Assembly: GCA_029194665.1 (NCBI GenBank)
Contig: JARFXO010000004.1
Location: forward strand, 310,001-374,000
Direction: 5' to 3'
DNA length: 64,000 nt
Source of the DNA: Nitrospira sp.
GTDB taxonomy: Bacteria; Nitrospirota; Nitrospiria; Nitrospirales; Nitrospiraceae
A program made the position numbers and the translations under genes. The notes beneath the pieces are model-generated. The model was given only the letters and a program-made list of their open reading frames with translations, did no database searches and was not told the origin of the DNA. Below, piece by piece: positions 18,227 to 26,993 of this stretch. The stretch's first letter is position 1. The number at the start of each line of letters is the position of its first letter.

Positions 18227-19156
18227 GTGAGTAGAGTCGCCTGCATGTCCGGCTTGACCGCAGCCCTTGTCTTTGCTGTAGCCATTCCAGCACTCACGCC
18301 GGCAAGCGCGTATGATGTGGTAACGGTACGGCAGGGAGGAACCATCGAAGGGACGGTGACGCTCGATGGACCGGTGCCGGACCCGAAGGCGTTCAGTCTG
18401 ATCACGTTTCCGGATCCCGCCTATTGCGGCCGGATCTCCAATGGCAGCGGGTGGCGCTTGCTGCATGACTTTGTTGTCGGTCATCAGGGAGGACTGAAGG
18501 ATGCCATTGTGCTCCTGGAAGGGGTCGAAGCTGGAAAACCGTTTGATGTTTCTGTCCCGTTGATCGAAGCCCGCGACTGCATGTTCCAGCCGTTCATGAC
18601 CATTGTCCGTAATGGGCATGCGGTCGAGGTCATCAATATGGATCCCGTGATGCACGATATTCAGGGCTATGAGACGTCGCTGGAAGCGGGTGCGCGAGTC
18701 TTGTTCAATAGCCCGTTAGTCATGAATCACCAGCATCGTCGAGGGGATATCCATGCAACGCACGACCATGCTCCAGGTGCATCGTTGGTCGGGCCGATTT
18801 ATTTGAACAAGGGGCGACGTACGTTCTACATGCAATGTGGCTTCCATGCCTACATGGAGAGCTGGGCCATGGCCGTGAACAATCCCTACTATGCGCTGAC
18901 AGATGCCGAGGGGAAGTTCTCGATCACCGGCATTCCTCCCGGCACCTATCAGTTGGTGGTATGGCACCCGCAGACAGGACCTGGAACGACAAGGACGGTT
19001 GTGGTGCAACCGGATGGAAAGTTGCGTGAGCAACTGTCGCTACCCGCTCCCAAGGGGAATCGAACCGCGTATAAGGTCATGGATAGCCCTCGGTTCGCCC
19101 CTGAGTCGTTAGGGTACCCTGTTGACATCCAGCCGTTCGTCGAACGTCAACATTGA
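18227..19156 (+). CDS. Secreted cupredoxin-like protein with C-terminal carboxypeptidase-regulatory-like domain (copy 2)
   Basis: 309 residues from GTG 18227, 30 bp after copy 1; an ATG at 18245 is an alternative start. The signal peptide precedes AYDVVTV. The putative copper ligands are kept in the same order: His143 in MDPVMHDIQ, then Cys204, His207 and Met210 in QCGFHAYM. The C-terminal sandwich shows TDAEGKFSITGIPPGTYQL. An extra His-rich loop (NHQHRRGDIHATHDH, residues 167-181) is longer than in copy 1 and could bind metal. Divergence between copies suggests different redox partners or potentials. Confidence 0.7.
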   Translation: MSRVACMSGLTAALVFAVAIPALTPASAYDVVTVRQGGTIEGTVTLDGPVPDPKAFSLITFPDPAYCGRISNGSGWRLLHDFVVGHQGGLKDAIVLLEGVEAGKPFDVSVPLIEARDCMFQPFMTIVRNGHAVEVINMDPVMHDIQGYETSLEAGARVLFNSPLVMNHQHRRGDIHATHDHAPGASLVGPIYLNKGRRTFYMQCGFHAYMESWAMAVNNPYYALTDAEGKFSITGIPPGTYQLVVWHPQTGPGTTRTVVVQPDGKLREQLSLPAPKGNRTAYKVMDSPRFAPESLGYPVDIQPFVERQH

Positions 19157-19369
19157 TAGTCATGCACTTCTCTACTGTGAAGCGGCCTTGCCGATCCGTA
19201 TCTCTCGGCTTCCTCGGCGTTGTTTCAATAGATACCCGGATCAAGTCTGAAATGCGACAACCGCCCATCCCATGAGCCGGAATTCTCCGGCACGTCCGTC
19301 AAACGGGTAACAGATAAATACGATCACACAGGCATGAGTGCAACCGGCCGGCGGCGCGAAGGGTAGAGG

Positions 19370-20728
19370 ATGAATCCGCTGAACATGCGTCAACGTGCGA
19401 TTGTCTTGGTTGCCCTTGCCTGCTGTATTTCTCTGGCTGGGCCTGCGTTTGGCGGAACGGCATCGCAGATTCAGCAGGTTCAGGCACTCTATGACAAGAA
19501 GGAGTATCAGAAGGCTCTTGAAGGGCTGGACAATCTCGATTCTCAGACGTTGGGCGTAGTGGATGTTCGTCGACTCAAGATTCGCACACTTCTGAGACTG
19601 GGCAACCCGAAGAATGCCCTTACAAACTATGACGAGCTTGTGCAGGTCTTGAAGCATGAGGATCCGTCGATCCTTCGTGAGGTCTCACTCGGATTTGTTC
19701 TTGTCCTGACGAAGGATATGCGCGAGCAAATGCGTGGTGCGGCCTATACTGCCCTCAAGGAATGGCACAGTCCTGAGTCGATTCCATTCTTGGAAGATGG
19801 GCTCAGCGACGGATCCGGTCTTGTCCGAGCCTTAGCGGCTGAAGGGCTTGCGAAGCTGGACGAGGGACGCCGTTCGTCCCGATTCCGGCAGGCCTTGGAC
19901 GATCAGGCGGCGTTGGTGAAGGTGGCGGTACTCAAGGGTTTTGCAACGTCCGGTGATCCTTCCGTCATCCCGCTCGTCGAGCCCCTACTGAGTGATTCCG
20001 AGATACGGGTGCGAGTCGCAGCCGCCGAGGTGCTCTGTAATTTCAAACGACCCAGGGGCTGTGAACTGCTCTTTCAGTATGCGAAGGCACCAAATCCAGA
20101 TGGGCGGGCCTCGGCGATTCGTGCCCTGGTTGATCGGCGGTCGACAGAAGTTTTGCCGATTCTCATCGAGTCGAGTGAAGACAAGCAGCCATCGGTACGG
20201 GGGGCTGCCGCCACAGGGTTGGTCCATGTGCCTACTGCCGAAGCAGTCACTGTTCTGACCAGACTGCTGAGAGACCCCCTCCCACCAGTGCGGATCGCTG
20301 CAGCCGTCAGCCTGGGGCAGCTGCGCGGATTTGATGTACGCGCGCCTCTGAATAGGGCTCTCGATGATCGTGACCCGGCAGTCAGAGCCTTCGTCATCGG
20401 CGCGTTGCTGGAGCAGGGTGAACGCTATGAGATGGTAGCCGGCCCTGTGCAGGCTCTCAGGAACACGAATGAGCCGGCCGTTCGCGCTGCCGTGGCACGA
20501 GCCTTGGGGCATGCCGGAGAATCGAATCGAGAGCCGGCACGATCGGCCTCGATGCTGCTGGTTCAGGATACGGTGCCTCGAGTGAGGATTGCGGCGGTCA
20601 AGTCAATGGCAAAGATTGATGGGGTGGATGCGATCCCCCTCCTCAAACAGAGTCTGCACGACGAGGATGATGCAGTTCGGGCAACGGCCGGAGGAGCGCT
20701 GTTGAAGGTTGTGCTCCCGAACAACTAG
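19370..20728 (+). CDS. Exported HEAT-repeat protein
   Basis: 452 residues. A signal peptide (VLVALACCISLAG, cleavage near AFGG) is followed by a TPR-like segment (YDKKEYQKALEGLDNL, residues about 41-56, and LLRLGNPKNALTNYDEL). From about residue 125 to the end come roughly nine HEAT repeats with the pattern DPxVRxxAxxALG. Such solenoids are protein-binding scaffolds. AAGGG lies seven bases before ATG 19370. It follows the cupredoxin-like pair and precedes the SUMF1-domain gene, so a scaffold role for the periplasmic module is plausible but unproven. Confidence 0.85.
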   Translation: MNPLNMRQRAIVLVALACCISLAGPAFGGTASQIQQVQALYDKKEYQKALEGLDNLDSQTLGVVDVRRLKIRTLLRLGNPKNALTNYDELVQVLKHEDPSILREVSLGFVLVLTKDMREQMRGAAYTALKEWHSPESIPFLEDGLSDGSGLVRALAAEGLAKLDEGRRSSRFRQALDDQAALVKVAVLKGFATSGDPSVIPLVEPLLSDSEIRVRVAAAEVLCNFKRPRGCELLFQYAKAPNPDGRASAIRALVDRRSTEVLPILIESSEDKQPSVRGAAATGLVHVPTAEAVTVLTRLLRDPLPPVRIAAAVSLGQLRGFDVRAPLNRALDDRDPAVRAFVIGALLEQGERYEMVAGPVQALRNTNEPAVRAAVARALGHAGESNREPARSASMLLVQDTVPRVRIAAVKSMAKIDGVDAIPLLKQSLHDEDDAVRATAGGALLKVVLPNN

Positions 20729-20839
20729 GCTAGGGACGTACCGTTGCGCCGCTACGTTCATCGATGTCGTTGAACCGGAGTCGTTCCCTATGCGATGGTT
20801 CGATGAACCAGTGCTGTTCCTGTAGAAGGAGTTGTGTCC

Positions 20840-21688
20840 ATGGCCATTCGAGTCCTTGCTGTGTTGGCGCTGTTGGGCTTCTGGCTCAACGCCTCTTTTC
20901 TGTTCGCAAATGAGCCACCGGGGCACGATCCGATCGAGCCGCCGACGAGTCAAGACGGCGCGCCGATGATTGTGGTCCCGGCCGGCTCGTTCCCGATGGG
21001 TGTGCCGGCTGGAGCCCGTGACGGAGGACGCGATGAATATCCACGTCATGACGTGTTCGTCGATACATTTGCGATCGATAAATTTGAAGTCACAAACGGC
21101 CGGTATTTGGAATTCGTGAAGTCCACAGGACATCGCGTTCCACAGAATCCAAGAAATCCGACAAGAAACCTTTGGCAAGGGGAGAGCATCACCGATTCGT
21201 TGACCGATCGACCAGTGATCAATGTTGATTGGTTTGATGCCGAAGCCTACTGTAGATGGGCGGGTAAACGACTCCCCACCGAAGCCGAATGGGAAAAGGC
21301 GGCCAAGGGGACGTCCGATAGGCGATTCCCTTGGGGGAACGTTGAACCGACCTCCAAACATCTTAACTACAACCAACCGTGGATCGGGGAGAAGACTCTC
21401 ATGCCGGTCGGAAGTTATGAGGCGGGCAAGAGCCCGTACGGTCTGTATGACATGGCCGGCAATGTTTGGGAATGGGTCGATGACTGGTACGATGCTCGAT
21501 ATTATGAGAAGAGCCCGAAAAAGAATCCGAAAGGTCCGGACACAGGCACGAAGAAAGTGATCAGGGGCGCGGGTTGGCAAAACGAGACGCCCACGGTCCG
21601 CATCTTTACTCGTGTCGAGAGCGATCCAACGGTCCGAAATGAGTCCACAGGATTTCGTTGCGCGGCCAGCACACCGATGAAACGCTGA
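20840..21688 (+). CDS. Exported SUMF1/formylglycine-generating-enzyme-like domain protein (1)
   Basis: 282 residues from ATG 20840, preferred over the in-frame GTG at 20834 because GGAG at 20828-20831 is well spaced for the ATG only. After a signal peptide comes one SUMF1 domain: MIVVPAGSFPMG, DKFEVTNGRYLEF, KRLPTEAEWEKAA, YGLYDMAGNVWEWVDDWY and the closing STGFRCA. Members can be formylglycine-generating enzymes, ergothioneine/ovothiol-type oxidases or non-catalytic C-type-lectin-like binders. No sulfatase gene is nearby. A convergent paralogue follows at once. True FGE activity needs a second Cys five residues before GFRC-type Cys; here that stretch lacks it, so a classical FGE is unlikely. 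Confidence 0.85.
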   Translation: MAIRVLAVLALLGFWLNASFLFANEPPGHDPIEPPTSQDGAPMIVVPAGSFPMGVPAGARDGGRDEYPRHDVFVDTFAIDKFEVTNGRYLEFVKSTGHRVPQNPRNPTRNLWQGESITDSLTDRPVINVDWFDAEAYCRWAGKRLPTEAEWEKAAKGTSDRRFPWGNVEPTSKHLNYNQPWIGEKTLMPVGSYEAGKSPYGLYDMAGNVWEWVDDWYDARYYEKSPKKNPKGPDTGTKKVIRGAGWQNETPTVRIFTRVESDPTVRNESTGFRCAASTPMKR

Positions 21689-21733
21689 ACCGGGAATCTC
21701 TCGACTACGTGATATCGAGGGGACTCCGTTAGG

Positions 21734-22654
21734 TTAAGGGGAGTTAGAGATCAATGATCGCGCGCACCGGAAGCCGATTGTCGCAGCACGTTGGTCTGGA
21801 GGGGCACCGCCTCTGGTTGCCGTTCGAAGCATGACGCGGTGGCTTTTCCAAGAGCCACCCCGAACACTCTTGTAGCGCCCGGTGGTTGGGCCTGGCGGAT
21901 TGCGTTCCGGCATGTACGCATAGTAGTCGAACCCGAACCAATCCTGTACCCATTCGGCAATGTTGCCCGCCATATGGTGCAAGCCATAGGGACTCTTACC
22001 TTCCTCATAGGAATCGACTGCTGCAAGAATAGGAATCTCATGGACATGATGTTGCCCGAACATCGCGAGTGTGGAGCTGGGAATCGCTTCACCCCATGGG
22101 TAGGAAATCCCTTCAGGCCCCCGCGCCGCCTTTTCCCATTCGGCCTCGGTCGGTAGTCTGGCGTGCTTTGCCGCGCATAGATCGTTCGCTTCTGCCCATG
22201 TGACATAGAGCGCAGGCCAGCGGGTCAAGGTCTGGTCGGAGATGGAATGGACGGTGATGACGTGCCAGAGGAGTTTTTGCAGTTCGCCCGAGGGATGAAA
22301 CTTCTGTTGCTGCAGAAAGGTCACGTATTCTCCGAGGCTCACTTCATCTCGATCCATCTCATAGGCATCCAGCCAGACTCGATGTTGGGGCAGTTCCGTA
22401 TCGTCGAACTGGGTCCGGTTGCCATAGGGTTCGTTGTCGACTCGGTTGCTTCCGAGCAAAAACGTACCAGCAGGGATGGTGATCATCGGCGATGATCTGG
22501 CCAACCTCACGATTCCTGTTAAATGACGGGCTAGTTCTGGTGATGGCTTTGAGCCGGCCTCTCCGATGGAGGGTCTTCCCATGGTGACTACGAGCGCAAA
22601 TGTGATCATAGCCAATACACAAAGGAGGCGGAACGACTTGTCCGAGAGATTCAT
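21734..22654 (-). CDS. Exported SUMF1/formylglycine-generating-enzyme-like domain protein (2)
   Basis: 306 residues on the minus strand, convergent with the first SUMF1 gene and 45 bp from its stop. The signal sequence MNLSDKSFRLLCVLAMITF is followed by MITIPAGTFLLGSN, YEMDRDEVSLGEYVTF, ARLPTEAEWEKAARG, YGLHHMAGNIAEWVQDWF and ATIGFRCAR. It has the same fold as its neighbour but is diverged, with AGNIAEW in place of AGNVWEW. Two such genes back to back in a periplasmic metal module are unusual; a structural or cofactor-forming role is possible. Confidence 0.85.
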   Translation of the reverse strand: MNLSDKSFRLLCVLAMITFALVVTMGRPSIGEAGSKPSPELARHLTGIVRLARSSPMITIPAGTFLLGSNRVDNEPYGNRTQFDDTELPQHRVWLDAYEMDRDEVSLGEYVTFLQQQKFHPSGELQKLLWHVITVHSISDQTLTRWPALYVTWAEANDLCAAKHARLPTEAEWEKAARGPEGISYPWGEAIPSSTLAMFGQHHVHEIPILAAVDSYEEGKSPYGLHHMAGNIAEWVQDWFGFDYYAYMPERNPPGPTTGRYKSVRGGSWKSHRVMLRTATRGGAPPDQRAATIGFRCARSLISNSP

Positions 22655-22805
22655 GACGAGTCCGGATCTCGTTGCACTATAAAGCGGACATCTGTAGCTT
22701 ACAATAGTTAGGGCTGAGGATCAGGACGTTCTGAGTCATTCGACATCCTTCAAAACGGATAGTATGCGGCCCTGATCCGTACATGGCTATGGAAAGGAGC
22801 AGGGA

Positions 22806-23855
22806 ATGAGAACGGATCACCTATTCACCTCTCACTATCTGCGCCCTTCCGTGTCCTGTGTGTGGATCGTCACGATAATGCTCACCCTCCCGCTCCATGC
22901 GGAACCAACACCGCTTAGCCAGGACACGCTTCTTCGAGCAAGGCAGGTGACGGTGGGCATCCTAGCAGACACACAGGATCAACGAATGCCGGAGAAAGCC
23001 GGAAAGGTGATTATCCGAGGAACAGGATTTCATTTGCGCGAAGGCTATGTGATTACCGCGAGACATACCGCAGAGAAACACGAACTCTCGACGGGTACCA
23101 TCGTTCAGAAACAGATTCGCCTGCTCACGAATGATCTCCACGAACTTCCCGCCGATCTCGTGGGCGAGAGTACGTTCATGGATGTTGTCTTGTACCGAGT
23201 GGTCGAACAGCATCGTTCGAAATTGCAGGCAGGGACGTCCTTTGCCTCGGCCGAGGCATCATCCGGGATGGAAGTCTTCACAATCGGTTATCCGCTTGGT
23301 TGGGGGCCGACCATGGCCTTTGGGAAAATCGGAAATACCAATACATTTCTGCAAACCGTCGATACCCGTCTCATTCAGGCCGATCTTTCGACCTGCAGTG
23401 GAAATTCAGGAGGTGGGTTGTTCAACCCCCAAGGAGAAATTGTCGGCATCGTGCATGCCGTGATCCAAACCGATCAAGAAGAGACCCAGGCTCACTGCAG
23501 TCGCCTGACCTTTGTCGTTCCAGGAACCCTTGCGGAGCGCATCATTAACGCAGCTCTTTTAGGTAAGCCTCTTGCCTTCTCCAGACTCGGGGTCCACATG
23601 ACTTCGATAAAAGACGGCACGAAGTTGCGTGTTGCCGTGAAGGACGTCGCGGAACCGGCAAGATCTGCAGGTATTCAGAAACACGATATTTTGTTGGCCA
23701 TCGAGGATACGGAGATTCTTGATGCAGCCCAATTGAAGAATTTCCTCATCGAGCGGACAACCCCTGGCCAGGAAGTGTCGGTCAAAGTGCGCCGAGTCGA
23801 TGTTGATCTGACGTTCCATGTCGTGCTGGGCGGTGAGGGGAGCAAGGCCAAGTAA
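22806..23855 (+). CDS. Exported trypsin-like serine protease with PDZ domain (S1C/DegP type)
   Basis: 349 residues. After a signal segment (about residues 16-33) the catalytic triad can be read: His87 in ITARHT, Asp126 in TFMDVVLY and Ser201 in CSGNSGGGLF. A PDZ domain covers roughly residues 255-340 (AGIQKHDILLAIEDTEI). This is the HtrA/DegP architecture with one PDZ, a periplasmic quality-control or processing protease. The Cys next to the active Ser (CSGNSGG) is less common. It sits at the end of the multicopper oxidase/SUMF1 region and may mature or guard these exported proteins. Confidence 0.88.
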   Translation: MRTDHLFTSHYLRPSVSCVWIVTIMLTLPLHAEPTPLSQDTLLRARQVTVGILADTQDQRMPEKAGKVIIRGTGFHLREGYVITARHTAEKHELSTGTIVQKQIRLLTNDLHELPADLVGESTFMDVVLYRVVEQHRSKLQAGTSFASAEASSGMEVFTIGYPLGWGPTMAFGKIGNTNTFLQTVDTRLIQADLSTCSGNSGGGLFNPQGEIVGIVHAVIQTDQEETQAHCSRLTFVVPGTLAERIINAALLGKPLAFSRLGVHMTSIKDGTKLRVAVKDVAEPARSAGIQKHDILLAIEDTEILDAAQLKNFLIERTTPGQEVSVKVRRVDVDLTFHVVLGGEGSKAK

Positions 23856-23920
23856 CAGGTGAATTCATTTGCAAGCGAACGATCCTCAAGTGGATGACGA
23901 AATTTAAGGGCCTGTTACGA

Positions 23921-24922
23921 TCATTGTTCGGCACAACGGCGGAGGCGATCCATGATCGCGACTCCGAGCCCTTCCTCGTTGCACGGTTCCGTATAGATCC
24001 TATCCAGACCGAGGGAGTCCAGCCTCCGGAGTGCTGCAAACAGGTGTCGCGCAGCTTCCCTCAGATCGCCCGCAGCAGATAGCACTTCAACAGCGGCAAA
24101 GCGACTGTCTCTCCGACTCGCTTGTGAGAAAACCAGCAAGCCGGCCCGTTCGTCAGCTTTAAGGACCGGTCTAGCCCCGGCCGATGCCATGATGGTGACC
24201 GGGGTTTGCGTTGCGTAGTGACGTGATAATTGGCCTGGTGCGATCGGCTTTTGGTTCACGGACGGCGATCGGCGAATAGAACCGATGACACTGCTGAGTT
24301 GTTCGATGGTGATGCTGCCTGGACGCAGCAATTCCGGCTGTGCTCCTACCAGTGAAACGATCGTCGATTCGATCCCAACAGGACAGGGTCCGCCGTCGAG
24401 TATGAGATCCGCGTTGCTTCCAAGTCCTTCAGCAACATGTTGAGCGCTCGTGGGGCTCACATAGCCAAAGGGGTTGGCGCTGGGACCGGCGATTGGGGTA
24501 CCTGCTTCCCGAATCAACGCCTGTGCCACTGGATGATTCGGCATTCTGACTGCAACCGTCGGGAGTCCGGCGGTGACGAGATCTGGAACGATCGATTGCT
24601 TCGGCAAGACCAAAGTCAGGGGGCCGGGCCAAAACTTATCTATGAGTCTGTGACCTTTGGGAGGCAGGGAGGTGATCACAGTATCCAACTGGCTGAGATC
24701 AGCGATGTGGACGATGAGCGGGTCGAACTGAGGACGTCGCTTGGCTTCGAAGACCTTCGCTGCTGCATCGGCATTCATCGCATCGCAACCGAGTCCGTAG
24801 ACCGTTTCGGTTGGAAACGCAACGAGTCCACCTGTTTTGATGATCCTTCCTGCCGACCGGATGGATTCGGGATCTGTTGCCGAGAGGATGGCACCCGTCA
24901 AATGATTGGTCGCTCCATCCAT
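23921..24922 (-). CDS. sua5: Threonylcarbamoyl-AMP synthase, Sua5 type
   Basis: 333 residues, the long Sua5 form rather than the short TsaC form. The YrdC domain has the FPTETVYGLGCDA, KRRPQFDPLIVHI and AGPSANPFGYVSPT motifs that bind threonine and ATP. The C-terminal Sua5 domain (from about residue 215: RPGSITIEQL, APGQLSRHYAT) follows. The enzyme makes threonylcarbamoyl-AMP for the t6A modification of ANN-decoding tRNAs. It lies upstream of no obvious partner and is convergent with the protease gene. Confidence 0.95.
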   Translation of the reverse strand: MDGATNHLTGAILSATDPESIRSAGRIIKTGGLVAFPTETVYGLGCDAMNADAAAKVFEAKRRPQFDPLIVHIADLSQLDTVITSLPPKGHRLIDKFWPGPLTLVLPKQSIVPDLVTAGLPTVAVRMPNHPVAQALIREAGTPIAGPSANPFGYVSPTSAQHVAEGLGSNADLILDGGPCPVGIESTIVSLVGAQPELLRPGSITIEQLSSVIGSIRRSPSVNQKPIAPGQLSRHYATQTPVTIMASAGARPVLKADERAGLLVFSQASRRDSRFAAVEVLSAAGDLREAARHLFAALRRLDSLGLDRIYTEPCNEEGLGVAIMDRLRRCAEQ

Positions 24923-24949
24923 AGGAGTGCCTCACCGACGCCTGAGCGC

Positions 24950-25477
24950 CTACTCCTTCACGGTCATCATGATCCTGATCGGATCGAGGGGGTTGTCTCG
25001 CTCGTCGCGCGGGACCGCGACAATCTTGTCGACAACCTCGATCCCACGAAAGACCTCTCCAAACACGGAATAGCGCCGATCTAACCCGCCGTTCTCTCCC
25101 ACGCAGATAAAAAATTGTGAGCCGTTGTCATTGAAGTCGCGCGTACTGTTGCTCTCACGGGGCATTTTTGCCATGGATACTGCGCCGCGCTTGTGTGGAT
25201 GGTCGTTCGGTTCGGGCGAAAGAAAGTACCCTGGTCCACCCGTACCGTGGAGTATGCGGTCGGGAGTCTTGCTCAATGGATCGCCGCCCTGAATGATGAA
25301 CCCAGGCACCACCCGATGGAACGTCGTGCCGTCATAGAACCCCATTTTGACGAGATTGATAAGGTTCTCCACATGCCGAGGCGCTGCGTCGGAGTAGAAT
25401 CGAATCTTGATCTCACCGAATCTCGTGGAGATCGTGACGCGGGGATCTTTCTTTCGAAACTCAAGTGCCATCGTCAT
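24950..25477 (-). CDS. Cyclophilin-type peptidyl-prolyl cis-trans isomerase
   Basis: 175 residues, a single cyclophilin domain with the core motifs TTFHRVVPGFIIQGGDP and SQFFICVGENGGLD. There is no signal peptide, so it is cytosolic. It lies 27 bp upstream of sua5 on the same strand and is probably co-transcribed. The usual QFFI and FHRV active-site residues, including the catalytic Arg, are present. Confidence 0.93.
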   Translation of the reverse strand: MTMALEFRKKDPRVTISTRFGEIKIRFYSDAAPRHVENLINLVKMGFYDGTTFHRVVPGFIIQGGDPLSKTPDRILHGTGGPGYFLSPEPNDHPHKRGAVSMAKMPRESNSTRDFNDNGSQFFICVGENGGLDRRYSVFGEVFRGIEVVDKIVAVPRDERDNPLDPIRIMMTVKE

Positions 25478-25557
25478 GAATGTAGCAAGGCGATGATCGG
25501 AGTGGCAAGGTCTTCCAACAGTGCTGAGTCCTGAGAGTACTGCTCAACACTCACGTC

Positions 25558-26907
25558 TCAGCACTCAACACCGTCTTTTGCGAGTCCGTCTCCAGGCCGG
25601 ATGCGTAACCACATGATTCCACCCAGAAGAGAAATGAAGGCAGCGAGGCCGAGAGAAGCTCCCCAACCCCACTGTTGGGCGAGCCACGGCGTGAGTGTCG
25701 GAGAAATCGCCCCGCCGAGATTGGCACCCATATTCATGAGACCTGAGAGACTTCCGGCATGGGTCGATGAGAGATCGCTCGCCGAGGACCAATATGCGCC
25801 GACTGTGAAGTAGAGCCACCCGGCACCCAGTGATAAGCTGGCGAGGGCGAGATAGGGAGATTCTACGGCGGCACCGAAGGCGATGGAGCCGCTGGCCAGC
25901 CCCATACCTATCATACCCACGATCCGGCGTCCCTTGGTGATGCCATGCCGCATGGCCAATCGATCAGTGACCCATCCGCCCAGAGGACAGGACACGAGAA
26001 TCGTAAGAAACGGGGCGGCAGCAAACAATCCACCTCGTAGAACATTGAAGCCGCGCTCATTGACGAGATAGAGATAGAACCAAGACATATAGACATAGGC
26101 GACATAGCCCAAGCATCCGTAACTCAGCATCAGCCACCAAACGCTCGGTGTCCTTCGTAGGATAGCCCACGGGGTTGAAGGATGCATTGGAGCGGTTGGA
26201 GTCGTGGACGAGGCTGCTTTGCCATGAGTGTGCCATGGGTGAAGGGATGGACGATCGGCGGCCAAGAACCACCAAATGACTGCGAGGGCGAATCCTATCC
26301 CGCTCGAGAGGTAAAAGGCGGACTGCCAACCGTAGTTGACCATGATCCAGGCCGTTACCGGCGGGGTAATCGCTGCACCGATCCCGATTCCGCCGATAGC
26401 GATGCCGATGCCAAGACCGCGTTCATGAGCGGGAAGCCAGTCGGTGACTGCGCGATTAAAGGTCGGCAATGCCGCTGCCTCGCCAACACCGAGAAGAAAT
26501 CTGACAAGGACCAGTGCGCCGACGATTCCGATCGGCGCGGCCAGGAAAGAAGTGGCGGCAATCGCCGTCCAGGCGGTAAAGCAGGACCACCAGATCAGTG
26601 CGATCATGAGGACGACGCGGATGCCCCATCGATCACCGAGCCACCCCCCGGGAATCTGGAACAAGGCATACCCGATGACGAAGGCGGAGAAGATAAATCC
26701 CATCTCCTGCTCAGTAAGCCCCAACGCCGGCATCATCTGCCGTGCGGTGACCGAAATGTTGACGCGATCGATGTACGTGACGACACTGATGGCAAAGAGA
26801 AGCCCCAGAATCAGCCAACGTAGAGGTGAAGGTGGTGCGCTGGCTTCGCGATTCGTGAAGGTCTTCTCGCTCACAGGAGGTTCACTACCAGATTCATCCA
26901 GATTCAT
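25558..26907 (-). CDS. Major facilitator superfamily transporter (ACS-like)
   Basis: 449 residues with about twelve hydrophobic segments split by a central loop near residue 220. The N-terminal domain carries YIDRVNISVTARQM and the loop motif GWLGDRWGIRVVL (the MFS motif A, G-x-x-x-D-R/K-x-G). The DRVN start is typical of the anion:cation symporter family that moves organic anions such as hexuronates, phthalate or tartrate. The substrate cannot be told. It is on the same strand as the cyclophilin and sua5 genes. Confidence 0.88.
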   Translation of the reverse strand: MNLDESGSEPPVSEKTFTNREASAPPSPLRWLILGLLFAISVVTYIDRVNISVTARQMMPALGLTEQEMGFIFSAFVIGYALFQIPGGWLGDRWGIRVVLMIALIWWSCFTAWTAIAATSFLAAPIGIVGALVLVRFLLGVGEAAALPTFNRAVTDWLPAHERGLGIGIAIGGIGIGAAITPPVTAWIMVNYGWQSAFYLSSGIGFALAVIWWFLAADRPSLHPWHTHGKAASSTTPTAPMHPSTPWAILRRTPSVWWLMLSYGCLGYVAYVYMSWFYLYLVNERGFNVLRGGLFAAAPFLTILVSCPLGGWVTDRLAMRHGITKGRRIVGMIGMGLASGSIAFGAAVESPYLALASLSLGAGWLYFTVGAYWSSASDLSSTHAGSLSGLMNMGANLGGAISPTLTPWLAQQWGWGASLGLAAFISLLGGIMWLRIRPGDGLAKDGVEC

Positions 26908-26959
26908 TGGAACAGCGGTCGTTATTGGGTTCGGCAGGTGTCGGAGGATTGAAGAGCTT

Positions 26960-26981
26960 GCCGCCTCTGCGAAGAGGCGGC
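26960..26981 (-). terminator. Hairpin downstream of the FKBP gene, possible terminator
   Basis: GCCGCCTCT pairs perfectly with AGAGGCGGC across GCGA, 13 bases after the FKBP stop in the minus direction. It lacks a proper T-run, so termination or mRNA protection are both possible. Confidence 0.5.
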
Positions 26982-26993
26982 ACAGCGAAGTGG

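Noticed and set aside
26182-26823. Plus-strand frame of 213 codons
   Set aside because: Antisense to the MFS transporter; repetitive Asp/Gly/Arg composition is typical of a shadow.
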